A stretch of 64,000 bases of DNA from Lumbricus terrestris (GCA_949752735.1 OX457040.1:3373225-3437224), one strand, 5' to 3'; shown: positions 34,705 through 46,127, counted from the first letter of the stretch. Program-made: numbers and translations. The notes: generated by a model not told the origin, from the sequence alone.

Positions 34705-35010
34705 TATAGACACTAGGGCCTATAGCAGCAAATGTCACGCCCTATTCGTTCTGCTGACCGCTTTGATCTAATTGTACCTAGATCAAGAGCCTCATTAACC
34801 CAACATCTGGTTTTTGCTATTATTGGTCCTTCAATTTGGAATCATCTTCCTTCTGAATTTCGTGGCAGAATTCTTGCAGGAAATTCACTTGCATCTTTTC
34901 GCTGCTTGAAGACTTTTCTCTTTTCATGGGTCTGTCACGCTGAAAGCGCTTCTGAATAACTCTGCTGCGAGAAGCGCTTTACAAATGCTCTATTAGATTA
35001 GATTGATTGG
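34705..35010 (+). pseudogene. LINE ORF2 C-terminus with (TTAGA)n tail
   Basis: A 75-codon frame from 34732 reads SRPIRSADRFDLIVPRSRAS, then HLVFAIIGPSIWNHLPSEF, then CLKTFLFSWVCHAESASE and stops. Next come GAGAAGCGCTTTACAAATG and a TTAGATTAGATT tail. GPSIWNHLPSEF is the conserved C-terminal block of this LINE family. It is inserted in duplication unit 2 and is a relative of 35815-36195. Confidence 0.85.
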
Positions 35011-35814
35011 ACATATAACTATTTCGAAAGTGAATGTGACACAGGTGAACGTATACTAACAGTTTTATTTTGTCTATTAACTGAAGTACCAGAATATTTC
35101 GAGTTTTCGCCAAGTCCTCGGGGTAAGGTATGGGGCGTAGTGGCCATGGCCATCCTCTTTCTAGTTCGAAGGTTTGATGTGAATATTTGCTGACTGAACG
35201 TTTGGGCTTTCGTCCTCACCTAGCAACCATCACCTAGCAACCATCCAGTTCTTATGTAGCCGGGTCGGGCGACGTCCATGCGCCGAAGCACCAGTCCAAA
35301 GGGTCCTACACTTGGTCCGGGCGAAGTCAAATGGCCATCCGTGGAAATGAAAGGACTGACGAAGCAGCGGCGGCGGCGATAAAGAACTTCATTCAACCAC
35401 ACAACGTTCATATAGCGAGGAAGGAGGTGATCGGGACAACCAAGCGATATATTGTGTTGGGCGGACTAAGTTAGGCTAAGTGGCAGAAGAGCCTTGTCTG
35501 GAAGGTCGAACGGCTTATGTCAATTAGGATCAAGTATAATTGCGTGGTGGTTGCATAGTTTGCCGACAGCATAATTATGACAGCAGTGGCCGTTTTTCGT
35601 TGGAAAAAATTTGTTTTGACGTATTACAGCCTATTAAAGTATAACAGCAATATTATTCAGGTGGTGATATTATTTGCTGCTTTTAGATGTTTAAAAAAGG
35701 TGTCCAAATACAGCCTTCTATTTTGCGCGCCGAAAATTAATGTCAATTGAAAATGATCGATGCAATAAAAACAGGACACGAGCTTCGTTCGCAGAGTAAG
35801 GAAGTTCGATCAAC

Positions 35815-36195
35815 TTACAATCTAATCTCATCTAATCTAATCTATTCTAAACTAATCTAGTATATAGCTTAATCTAATCTAATCTAACTTAATCTAATCT
35901 AATCTAATATGAAATTTGTGAAGTGCTTCTCACAACAGAGCTACTCAGAAGCGTTCTCAGCGTGACAGGTCCATGAAAAGAGAGAGGTCTTCAAGCAGCG
36001 AAGGGATGCAGATGAATTCCCACCAAAATCCTATCAGAATTCCAGAGGGAAGGTCATTCCACATTGAGGGACCGACAACTGCAAAAGTCCTGTACCGGGT
36101 TAACGAGGTTCGTGACGAGTCACAAAATATAATCGATCAAGGCGGTTAGCAGAACGAAGAGGTCGTGAAGAACGGAGAGCGGATTGCACATCACG
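35815..36195 (-). pseudogene. LINE ORF2 C-terminus with (TTAGA)n tail
   Basis: On the minus strand: SRPLRSANRLDRLYFVTRHE, a frameshifted GPS-WN region, then SASLRCLKTSLFSWTCHAE, NASE and stop. The tail is (TTAGA)n, read as CTAATCTAATC on plus at 35820-35910. It is the same family as 34705-35010 in opposite orientation, about 800 bp away. Frameshifts make it dead. Confidence 0.82.
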
Positions 36196-36199
36196 ACAC

Positions 36200-37750
36200 C
36201 GAAAATATTAAAATGGAGAAAACAAAGTACAGGTAAGGGTCTGTGTAAACAGGGATCGCAATTTTATGCTTTCAAACGAATCACATTTAAGCAACTAGAA
36301 AGAACATGAAACAAGAGTGCATGGCAGACTTTGACTGCAGAGCAAGCAGTCCGGTAAAAGCCTTTTCTCGTGGTTTCGACTGCAGTAAATTTCTTTACAT
36401 TTCAGGATTTATTGTAAATAAATTGATCGGTCCTTTATTTATTTAATCACAGACCGTTCGTAAGACACCTTTTAAACGTTTTCAAAATGTTTTATATAGT
36501 TATGACGCGCTCGTCGTAAATAGCTTCTACAAGGTGACTCAACTATGCCAAACCAGCTACATTCATATTAGCATATCATAATAATTATGACAAAATTTAT
36601 TAAGTGATTTGAAAAAGATTTCTAATCGATGGAAATAATTTTTACAGACAGCAACGGACTTTGAGTCCGTATGAAGTCGTCAAGCTCTGAATCCATCCCC
36701 CGTTTAACTCCGTCATAAGCTCACTTCCCAGTCCATATACCAGGAATGCCACACCAGTCATCTACGCTATGATGGCGTCGCAAAAGTCACACGTAACCCA
36801 TCTAACGATTTCTGAAAACAATGTTTGAGACACCTTGAAACGCTGTAAAAATATTTCTATATAAAGTACTCAGGCCGACGCTTTCATTGTATCGTACGTT
36901 ATGTAGTGCCCCTCAAGTGACTTGGCATTCAAGTAAACTTAATTCATTATTAAAGCCATATCCAGTTTTCCATGTTGAATAGATTTGTACAGAGCACTCG
37001 CTTTATTGGAGAAAATAGTACTTTTTATTGCTATTCATTTACTAAAAGTCAGACTATTATACATAGTAACTAATTTTTAGTATTTTCGAGTGGTGGGGAT
37101 CGTACATTTTATACTACGGGAATTGTCTGTGCGATATATTATTATTCCAAAGTTTAACGTCATCGTATGACAACAAAGGCCGTTGACGACAATACAATAT
37201 AAGTGTACAGAGCAGCAAAAATAAACTCAATGCATATAATTGCAGTAGGTTATTAGCATTAGGCTATTATAGCATGAGAAGCCGTAAAAGTCTGTAGGAA
37301 TAGCGTCAGTAGGTTTACAACGTGGGTCCATAAATCAGTGTTTAGCGGAATTGAATAGCCTACCAATAATTGATAGGTCTAACTAAATTAAGTTAGAATT
37401 ATCCTTCATCTGATCTCATGTTGCCAACTCAACTGCTGTTCGTTCACTGATCAACACTGTCGATTGCAGGATGAGACGGCGAGACAGATTTCATTTCTCT
37501 GCAAATTGGAAAATTTTCTCATAAAAATTTCAATCGGTTGGGAAGTTATCGCAATTTATCCGATGGTGCATTTTTTAGCCGCCCTGTACATGGCGATTAT
37601 ATTATCGCACTTACGTAATCGAAATCGTAATGTCCAAATTTCTTGAAAGCCAAGCGCAGGGCACCAGCTTATTCATGAGCGCTTATATTGTTGCTATTCT
37701 AATAGTTCAGTCCGTTAAATACAACTCGGTCTAATCGGTTTTTGGTGGTT
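36200..37750. other. No recognised gene
   Basis: It contains two minus-strand TATA-AGGTGT sites (36470, 36835), a repeat E-like stretch (36690-36790) and a GTCATCGTATGACAAC/GGCCGTTGACGAC motif at 37150. No coding similarity. Confidence 0.5.
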
Positions 37751-37754
37751 TAGT

Positions 37755-38130
37755 TGGATGTACTGCCCTCTGACGCTGTCTACGAAGTAGCTCGAGCCAC
37801 TTCTGTCGCGAGGATCCTCTATGCTGCCCCAGCCTGGTGGGGTTCACCATTAGCAACGACAGAACTAAAATAGAACGTATGTTGAACCGGATGCGACGAC
37901 TGGGATTCCTTTCCACGATGTTCCCGAACATGGAGAAGTTAGTTGCCGCAGCTGATGCTGGGCTGCTTCGTAATGTAATGCTGAATGTCAGTCATGTTCT
38001 GAGGAACCTTTTTCCACCTCTAGCAAAAACCACCTATAACTTACGCCCTAGACTGCATCCTTTTGTTCTACCAGTTAAAGATGTTAGAAATTTTATTCCG
38101 AGGGTTCTCTTTGTCGCCAATTAATGACGT
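37755..38130 (+). pseudogene. CR1/L2-like LINE RT C-terminal region
   Basis: SDAVYEVARATSVARILYAA and PAWWGS precede a frameshift at ~37845. A 95-codon frame then reads TISNDRTKIERMLNRMRRLG, NMEKLVAAADAGLLRNVMLN, PLAKTTYNLRPRLHPFVLP and VKDVRNFIPRVLF. The order (AWWG thumb block, AxxxxLL, TYNLRPRxH, FIPRxLF) is the complete C-terminal part of a CR1/L2-type ORF2. One frameshift is the only obvious lesion in this segment. Related to 1824-2350. Confidence 0.85.
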
Positions 38131-38504
38131 TGTTATCTTTACATTAATTTTGTTGTGCATTGACATGTAACTGGGTGCGGTGTCTCACCCTGATTTGTCT
38201 CATTAAACGAAGATTATAATTATATAGTTAGCCTATTGTTGCTGCTTAATATGTACCACGCCTGCCAAGAACGCTGACATCGACATTAGCGGTAATACGT
38301 TATTATTGCATTGTACAGTTTTCTGCTTATTGTGGTGACACTATATACCATTAAAAAGGTGTTTTAATCCATCTCTCTCATTTCACGTTCAGTAACATTA
38401 AGCTTAAAAACATCTGTCGCTGACGACGATATTATGTTTAATTTCCGGGAAAGGGTTTTAGTCTAATACTACAGAGGTTCTCGTGTTTAACAATAGCTCT
38501 TTCA

Positions 38505-38865
38505 TTCATTCATTCCGAAAATGCATGTAGCGTCTTCTCAGGAGACCTACTCAGAGACCCTCCAGGCAGAGCAACAGCTAAAAAGTAAAACTTATTCGAT
38601 TTATAAAAAGCTGGGAGGTTCAGCATAGGTATCAACCGCAAGGCTAATGGGAGGCCATTCTAGGTTGCGGGACCCACAATTGAAAAGGTTCGATGCTGTC
38701 TGATACAAGAGAAGAACTCGACGGGCTGCGATGTCAGAGACAGGTAAGAACAGATCAAACAGGTCGCCTTCTTCAGTTCTTCAATCTTAGGCCTGGCGAG
38801 ACCTGAATAATCAATGACGCAATACGGATAGATATTGAAATGTTGGTTTAAGCTTGATATCAAGT
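38505..38865 (-). pseudogene. LINE ORF2 C-terminus, GPAIWNGLP family
   Basis: On the minus strand: RPKIEELKKATCLICSYLSL, QHRTFSIVGPAT, then NGLPLALRLIPMLNLPAF, LAVALPGGSLSRSPEKTLHA, FSE and stop. The stop lies in an AATGAATGAATGA tail. It is homologous to 4795-5045 and 41190-41425. The W of the GPxxWN block is replaced by a stop. The upstream ~60 codons are better kept here than in the other copies. Confidence 0.8.
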
Positions 38866-39689
38866 CGAGGATTAATGTTTCATAAGTGTGCTTCCTATTA
38901 AAGGTGTTTTATTCTATCTAATTAACAGCAATTTTAAATGCGTGCGATGTTGTTTCGATGTCGGATATTACACCATCCAACGATCTAGCGAACAAACACA
39001 AATTGACAGCCGGGGTAGCATAGCGAAATGACAACATAATAAATAACCATGCGGTACTTCATGTTGGTACACTCCATACAAATGAAATGCAATGCAATAC
39101 CACACAATGCAATAAGCATATAATGCAATATGATGCAATACAATTGTAGATTGTAATGGTTATGCTATTAAAGACTAACTACTGAGAAGCGCCCTCGACC
39201 CAACCCTGGCTAAAGAGAACAGTCTTGTGGGTAGAGTAGAATGTTGTCACAAGGTTCCAGGCATTAATCGTAGTTCCACGCGGAGCCCATTGCAGGTAAT
39301 AGAAGGGCGCAACGGCAGGACTAGACGCTGGTTATGGTTAGGGTTAGGATTAGAGTTCAAAGTGCGCAACGGAAGGACAAGATGCTTTTATAACGAGCGG
39401 AGAGAGCCACGGTGTTGGATGCCTATGACAGAGCAGCAGAGCTTCTGCAAAGCACACGCAAGTGTCATACCTGTGAAACATTGCCAAACGAAGACTGAGA
39501 TCCGGTAAGTCATTCTCTGTGCGAAAGGAAGCCAATGTAAGATAATCCACATATTGTACTCAGTGACGTGCCGCAATCTTTGGATTCAACCAATAAGGCC
39601 TTTGTGCTCAAAACCCTAGCCAAATACCCACTCTAGTCGCCGGAAAGCGCACATAGTCCCGATTGATAACACAACACAGATATAATTTG

Positions 39690-39905
39690 TGTACATGTGG
39701 GGCCCGGTGGTGTACTGGTGGCGTCGTTGCCTTGAAGCCAAAAGGTTCGAGGCTAGAATCCACCTCAAGTCGCCGCGTATGGACCTTGGGCAAGCTCAGC
39801 GCTTAGGCGTGAAACTCTGATGCAGTGTCCGCTCTGCAGACAGGAGCGCCTCTGAGTAGTGTGCTGGAAGGGGCGCTATAACAAGTGCACATACAAACAA
39901 GCAAA
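39690..39905 (+). mobile_element. tRNA-derived SINE, type 1
   Basis: GGCCCGGTGGTGTACTGG (A box), AGGCTAGAATCC (B box, mutated), then body and tail GGAGCGCCTCTGAGTAG, GGGGCGCTATAACAAGTGC and (AAAC)n. An internal deletion removes AGTCCTTCACTC. Upstream, 39180-39600 holds a SINE-tail-like start and GGTTAGGGTTAGGATTAG near 39330. Confidence 0.88.
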
Positions 39906-40052
39906 TATAGATATAACGGTTCATCATTGTAGAGGTTCTTCATACTATTATACAGAAATGCAATAACAATAATCTTACTCGGAATCATATGAAGCAGATC
40001 GCTATGTTTTAGACACCTTTTAAATGTATTCTCCCGTCAAATAAGGACTTAG

Positions 40053-40725
40053 CGTTGTGCCTTGCCTTGCCTTGCCTTCAACCATCCTCGACACGAGGGT
40101 TGGTCGCATTTTGGACAGTTCTTCTCCATCCTCTCCTGTCTTCGGTTGCTCTCAACAATTGCTCTGCTGATAATCCCGTCCATTCACACATGTTGTCCCA
40201 CCACCTCTTCCTAGGCCTTCCTCTTGATCTTGCTCCCGGAACCGTTCCTTGCATAATCTCCTTCTCCAAGCAGTCTCCATGTTTCCTCATGATGTGCCCG
40301 AAGTATGACGACTTCCTTCCTTTAATTGACTCCAGTAGACTCCTTTCTACGCCAGCCGTCTCCAGAACCCACTCATTCGTTTTTTTCTCAGTCCATGATA
40401 TTCCGAGGATTTTTCTTATACCTTTCATTTCAAATGCCTTTATTCTATCCTCATCACTCTTTTTGATTGTCCAACTTTCACAACCATACATCATCAATGG
40501 CCATATAAGCGTCCTCATTAACTTTAGCTTTGTAGATAGTTTGATGTTATGGCTTTTCCACAATTTAACTTCAGATCTGCACCTACTCCATGTCCTCTCG
40601 CGATTCTTACTCTTATCTCCTTGCTACACTCAGCATCTTTTGTTATGAGTGAGCCTAGGTACACGAATGTGTCCACTTGCGATGTAACCGTTGACAAATC
40701 GAGATTATTCAGAAATGCAAATGGT
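40053..40725 (-). pseudogene. RTE-like LINE RT C-terminus with (AAGGC)n tail
   Basis: Reading leftward: VDTFVYLGSLITKDAECSK and EIRVRIARG; a frameshift near 40555; then a 161-codon frame with LMRTLIWPLMMYGCESWTI, RIKAFEMKGIRKILGISW, SSYFGHIMRKHGD and SRGRPRKRWWDNMCEW, ending VEDG. The YLGSxITxD, MYGCExWT, FGHIMR and GRPRKRW blocks are the usual downstream RT motifs of RTE/Jockey-related ORF2. The TGA stop is followed at once by AAGGCAAGGCAAGGC, so there is no 3' UTR. 5'-truncated and frameshifted. Confidence 0.9.
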
Positions 40726-41044
40726 GAATAACATTACTGTTGAAACTAATTACTGCACATCTCAGTCGATTATGAAGCTATTAGATGTCCTTGAACCTTC
40801 CATCCAATCACTCTTCAACGACAGCACCAAATACCCTACCTGTGTCAGTGCCAGTCCGATGCCTGAAGATACGAGGAGGGTGACGCCAAATATTTTTGGT
40901 ATGAAACAGCGTAAACTCTTACGTTACCAATGTATACCGACCTTTTCGTAAAAGCGTTCCTTTTGACACCTTTGATTCATTACGAGCAAATGATACATAA
41001 GCATCGAACATGGAAACATATGTGCATGCAGCAGTTTCGTACCT

Positions 41045-41140
41045 TGCTCTTAAGTGCTGTAATATGCCGAGCAAATTTCTGTCCAGGGTAACGGCCTCTG
41101 TTGTCATAGACCCTGGTCAAATCGGATCCACCCACCACAT
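41045..41140 (-). repeat. Interspersed repeat A copy
   Basis: Near-identical to the copy at 53050: GTGCTGTAATATGCCGAGC, AAATTTCTGTCCAGGGTAAC, CTCTGTTGTCATAGACCC, AAATCGGATCCA. Confidence 0.85.
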
Positions 41141-41189
41141 CTGTGCATGCGTCGTCAGATAATAAAAGTGACGTCGTTCGATTGTAGCC

Positions 41190-41425
41190 TACATTGTTTT
41201 CTCGTGCTCGCACTTCTATCAGACAGCGCCGAGACTTTTCTGTTATGGGTCCAGCTATCTGGAATGGCCTCCCACTAATTTTGCGACTTATGCCTTGGCT
41301 AAATTCACTTGCTTTTTATAAGTTGCTCAAATCTTATTATTTTAGCTGTGGCTGGGCTTGGAGCGCCTCTGTGTAGGTTTCTTGAAGAGGGGTTATTTAA
41401 ATTCTCGAAATGAATGAAAGAAGGA
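41190..41425 (+). pseudogene. LINE ORF2 C-terminus, GPAIWNGLP family
   Basis: The frame from 41194 reads RARTSIRQRRDFSVMGPAIW, NGLPLILRLMPWLNSLAFY, KLLKSY; after a one-base slip it continues LAVAGLGAPLCRFLEEGLF and KFSK, ending at TGA in the AAATGAATGA tail. This copy has the best GPAIWNGLP block. It is the sister of 4795-5045. Confidence 0.85.
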
Positions 41426-41449
41426 AATGAATAATTCTTGTTATTGCAG

Positions 41450-41744
41450 TTAAGAAACTTGAATCCATTGGAAATGCTGTGATCAGATGATGATGATGAC
41501 GTCCGGTAGATTTCGACAGAGCAGAAGAGACGGTGTTGAGGGTTTTGAAGATGCATGCAGAGCGACATCTGATGTGTCTTTGTCCGTTTTGTTTTATCAA
41601 ACGAAGCAATAAATTCTGTGAAGAAAATGAAATTCAAGATATCATCACAGTCGACAAACAGATAAGGACGATTTTTAAGCGCATACAATGGTTGACTAAT
41701 GTCACACATCTGTGTGTGAGTCGGTCTATCAGTGTGTATCTATA

Positions 41745-41804
<60 letters not shown>

Positions 41805-41990
41805 CAGTTTCTCTGTCCGTGTTTCCATCCATCTGTCTTTGTATGCGTTGGTCTCTCCGCCTGTGTGTGCGTTTGTTCTTTTCAATGTGTCTGTCCGTGT
41901 CTCTTTTTGACTATTCACCTGTCTATTTCTATCTTGTCTCTGTCTGTTTCCCTATATGTGTTTCTGTGTCACCGTATTATTATCATTACA
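41450..41990 (+). repeat. Repeat C, copy 3, with (CTGT)n
   Basis: Shares AACTTGAATCCATTG, GTCCGGTAGATTTCG, CAAACGAAGCAATAAATTC and GACAAACAGATAAGGACG with 23490-23800 and 22340-22440. It then has a pure CTGT run of about 15 units (41746-41805) and a TCTG-rich tail. The CLSVCLSV and TDRQTDRQ frames are repeat artefacts. Confidence 0.75.
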
Positions 41991-41997
41991 TAAAATT

Positions 41998-42255
41998 TCC
42001 TATGCGCGCAAGGTCACACCAAAGTGTGAATCTGAGTCGCGGATAGTCAGCCGCCAGAGGAAGATGCAGTTAAAGGTCCATGTGCTTAAAAGCCAAAGAG
42101 AAATAGCGAGTTCTGAGCCGTTTTTTGAAGATTGGGAGTGATTTTGAGCAACGAAGAGACAGTGGAAGTAGATTCCATTCTTTGGGAGCAGAGGCATGTA
42201 ATGCACGCAAGCCCATAACAGTTCTGTACGTATGGATATGAGGAAAGGTTTGAAA
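41998..42255 (-). pseudogene. LINE ORF2 C-terminal fragment
   Basis: On the minus strand: TYRTVMGLRALHASAPKEWN, LLPLSLRCSKSLPIFKKR, LRTRYFSLAFKHMDL, then stop and 3' sequence ending CTTTGGTGTGACCTTGCGCG. The APKxWNxLPxSLR ... FKKRLKT block is a CR1/L2-type ORF2 C-terminus. The same 3' end recurs at 34370 (plus) and 50595-50660 (minus). Confidence 0.72.
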
Positions 42256-43544
42256 TGAAAAGCTCGATGGAGTTTACTTTATTTTATTTAACCAAAGTTT
42301 AACGTCGTCGTTTGACATCAAAGACCGTTGACGACTCGGCTCTATTTTAAAATCTCTTGTATCAGTTTTGAGATGTGTGATGCCTCTTGTTTTGTTTCAA
42401 AACCTTTTAACATAATTAGGGCCGTGGTCTCCGATCTGGATGTATCCACGTGGCATAAACATTTAAACTGTTGGAAATCGTTTTATGACACAATGCGGCA
42501 TTTACACGAAAAGAAATCTACATACTGTTCAATTGTCATTTCTGGTATCAATTATTTAGTTGTTTTTCATTTAACCGGTTATTGTACAATGCCATAGATA
42601 TCAATTGCCAGTTTAAACTCTTGTATATCGGAGGCAGGATTGGTAGAAGTATTGTCTTCATTCTTAAGACACCACAGGAGCAACAAAGGTCACTAGGTCA
42701 CATGCCTCCAAGCGTGGGACCGGCACTGCGCACTACATTGTGCATGTGAGGTTCTTCGATGTGTGAAATAGAAGCGAGAACATTACAAACCAAAACCATT
42801 TATTTACACACCTTAATAATCGATACAAGCGGCATTATAAAGGCATCCTAGTTTTCAAACAATATAATTATTTAATTTCTTTTTCTTACCTTTTATGCCT
42901 TACTATATCAAACAGAATAATGGGCGTCCTCGTGCACTTTGCAAATTTTCAGATTATAGGTATCCAAGGGGGTCGTTCTTTACGCTCTACCGAAAAGAAA
43001 GTTCTCGTGGTTCTCACTGGATCGAACTGCAGCCATGAAGAATTGAGCCTTCTCTGTGGATGGCTCGGTAGTAGTAAAGCTAGTCTGCGCCCTGGGGCTC
43101 TTCCAGAATCCCTCATCACTAAACTTAGACTGTTCCTATTGGGTTCGCAGGAGTCGGGAGCGCCTCTGCAGCCTGCCTTTTTGGCCGCATACCTAAATTC
43201 AGCCACATCTCCAGCTATACTGCCGTCATAAGCAAGAACCACGTATCTGCAAAAACCTAGTTCTGAGATAAACGCAAAAGCCTAAATTCTTTTCTGCCAA
43301 GTGGAAAAATTTTTTCTATTCTTTCTTGCTTTAAACTAATAAATGTAGAAAAAATCAACCATTTTTATGGAAAAAATAATTTTAAATATTTTTGATCGTA
43401 AATATGAAAAATGTCAGTTAGTGTGTTCTTGCTTAGCATCACATACCGGCGACTGTGGAGCATAAATGGCAAAAACAACGTATCTGCATAAAATCGTGTA
43501 TAATTGTGGAGCAATTCAGAAATTTACGCACGCATAAATCTGGT

Positions 43545-44400
43545 ATTATTATTTTAAGTGAGTCGACACCAGTTTTACAACTGTAAGACCAGTTTGTACA
43601 GTTGTGAAACCAGTTTGTACAGCTATCAGGCATTATTTTAAATATGCGGCACCAGTCTGTACAACGGTGTTAACCAGTTTGTACAACCACCGAACATAAT
43701 ATTAAAAGATAAGACACCAGATTTTGTACCTGTGAAACCAGTTTGTTAAGCAATCAAGCATTTTAAATGATGCAAAACCAGCTTGTGCATCCGTGGGACC
43801 AGTTTGTACGGCCGTGAAACCAGTTTCACCACTATTAGATATAGTTTTAAAAGACCAAACCAGTTTGTACAGCTGCAAAAATCGGATTGCACCAGCTATC
43901 GGGCATCATTTTGAAAGAAATGAAATCAGTTTGTACAGTATGAAACCAGTTTGTGCAGCTATCAGGCATCATTCTAAAGAAAATAAACCAGTTGTATTTA
44001 TGTGAAACCAGTTTGAACATCCCTCAGACAACAAATCTAAAGATAGGAAACCAGTTTGCACAACTATAAAACCAGTTTTACAGCAAATAAACCAGTTTGT
44101 ACAGCTACCAGGCATTATTTTTAAAGATGAGATGAGTTTGTGAAATTGTGAAACCAGTTTGTTCAGATATAAGACAATTTTGTAAAAGATACGAATCCAG
44201 TTTGCACTTTGTGTGAAACAAGTTCGTACGATTGTAAAACCAGTTTGTACAGGTATCAGGCATTATTCTAAAGATGAGAAATAATTATTCTAGAGACAAG
44301 AAACCAGTCTATACAGCTGTTAAAAGAGTTTGCACAGCAATCAGGAATAATTTTGAAAGATATGAAACCAGTACTGTTGTACTGTTATGAGGCCAGTTTG
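43545..44400 (+). repeat. ACCAGTTTGTACAGC minisatellite
   Basis: About 25-30 copies of (A)ACCAGTTTGTACAGCTRT spaced by a few to ~40 bp, often alternating with TATCAGGCATTATTTTAAA and GATRRGAAA, giving a higher-order period of roughly 60-80 bp. It is bordered immediately on the right by a SINE at 44405. The frames in it are artefacts. Confidence 0.85.
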
Positions 44401-44404
44401 TACA

Positions 44405-44635
44405 GCTCTCATGTGGTGCGGTAGTGTAGTGGGCATGGTCGTCGCCTTGCAGCAGAAGGATTGCAGATTCAAATCCACCTCATGTCGAAGAGTTTGGACC
44501 TTAGGCAAGTCCTTCACTCGAAATTGCTCATCGCTTCGGCGTGAAACTCCGATGCAGTGTCCACTCTGTAGTCGGGAGCGCCTCTGAGTAGAAAGCTTGA
44601 AGTGCGCTATAACAAGTGCACATACAAACAAACAG
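44405..44635 (+). mobile_element. tRNA-derived SINE, type 1
   Basis: GGTGCGGTAGTGTAGTGGGC (A box), AGATTCAAATCC (B box, one change), a full body and tail GGGAGCGCCTCTGAGTAG, AAGCTTGAAGTGCGCTATAAC and (AAAC)n. It abuts the minisatellite, suggesting insertion within or next to it. Confidence 0.9.
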
Positions 44636-44639
44636 TGAC

Positions 44640-46120
44640 TGACGGGAACGTAGTAATCTTGCTTGTTTGCCGACATTATCGCGACGTCATTAATTTCGTC
44701 ATCCCCGTTGCGTCATTATCGCTTTGAATGTGAAATAATTTATATAGCACTTGGTTAGAGCATCAAAGGTCATCACTCTGAAAATTTCATTAAAATTTAT
44801 GCATGATTGTTGAATTACGTTGGGGAACTTTTTTTGAATCACCGTGTAAAGACAGGTCGAACGCATTCTAAATCAATGTTCTTTTTGTCAAAGCAGAATT
44901 TATAAAATCACTTTCTACTATTTTGAGGTGTGCAAAGACACTTTTGTTTTCAGTGTTTATGAGAATCTTCGGGCCGATGATATAACACTTCCACCTCCAA
45001 TCCAATTTAGGCGTAAACCAGTTTAAGAACGTCTTCTGAAAGCATAGAACACTAAGCATGACCCATCTGCCCATCCAATCCACCAACCCACATACAGTGC
45101 CACATGATTCAATGAAAGTGCTAGTAGCGTCGCAATGGTTGACTGTGGCCACATAACCGATTCTATAACTTTATTTAAATCTGTTTTTGAGGTGTGCAAG
45201 TGCAGCATGTAATTTCTAGTGTTTTTCAGAGTGAATGGACCGTAAGGCAGCGCGAGCAAACAGACCGTACTTCCTCCATTTAAACGATAGACACTGTTTA
45301 AATTGCAGTTGCTCCTCAAAACAGTGACCGTCCGTGGCTTCAAAGGCGACCAAAATATCGACCGTCCTAGCAATGTTCACACAAGCATACGCTCAATGAG
45401 AGAGCAATCGGTTATTTATTCTTGCGTTGAATACCAACAAAATGTCTGAAATGAATTAAATGAAAGAGTTACTTATTACAATAACATATTGGAAAATAAT
45501 TATGCTATTAATAAATTGGACACTACACCGTACTTCATTATACATTATATGCCGAGACCAAGAAATTGCAGGCGTTGCTGCTTGTCACCACTGTGTGATA
45601 ACAAAAATTGTTAGCGACGCCCTCCTCCTTTATCCAGGCTTGGGACTGACACTGACAGAGTGCAACCAGTGGCGCTTTGCAACATACGATATGCAGGTAT
45701 TTCGTAAATGTGCGTCTATTGGAAGCATTTAGATCTCAACTTAAACTTATTATGCACTTCGGTCATTCATTATTTTGAGTTTGCACAATCATAATGAGGA
45801 ACGAACCCCTTTACCACAGAGACCACTGACTTGGATTTGTCAATGAATAAGCGAGGAAGCTATTTATAATATTTAGAATTCGCGATATTGAGGTGTGACG
45901 TCGCCCGGGTGAACAAGGTCCGAGTTCCCAAACGAGTGACCGGGGTTGGGTTGAAAAGTTATTGGTGAAATGAAAGATCAGCAGAGATTAAAGAGTGCGA
46001 AACGTGGACTGAGATTGGAAAGTGGAACAATGCGAGTGACAGTACGGTTCGATTTACTAAAGGTCGAGATCACAGAATAACTGTATGAATGGGAAGCGAT
46101 GTGGTCCTGGGAGGAGAATG
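44640..46120. other. No recognised gene; paired AGGTGT blocks
   Basis: Two similar blocks 264 bp apart have TATAAA/TATAAC 25-26 nt before TTGAGGTGTGCAAG (44926, 45190), and a third site is at 45891. The CCCTCCTCC module lies at 45617. No protein similarity. Confidence 0.5.
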
Positions 46121-46127
46121 GTCATCA

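Larger units (their letters stand above)
32968..35232 (+). repeat. Tandem duplication, unit 2 (with LINE insertions)
   Basis: The partner of 30962-32525. It has no MITE but is interrupted at about 33770-34655 (a block holding a LINE 3' end) and at about 34705-35010 (a second LINE). After each interruption the alignment with unit 1 resumes, e.g. TTTTCAGTAAGTTATAAATC at ~34667 and ATTTCGAAAGTGAA at ~35020. A minus-strand AGGTGT site (33716) is retained. Confidence 0.88.

Noticed and set aside
40055..40648. 197-residue plus-strand frame, longest in the window
   Set aside because: It is the antisense shadow of the RTE-like RT read on the minus strand, whose motifs are clear.
41305..42046. Overlapping frames with CLSVCLSV and TDRQTDRQ runs
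   Set aside because: Products of the CTGT microsatellite.
42920..43242. 103- and 97-residue frames on opposite strands
   Set aside because: A GAGCGCCTCTGCAGCC word hints at a LINE tail, but no RT block is readable, so no call was made.
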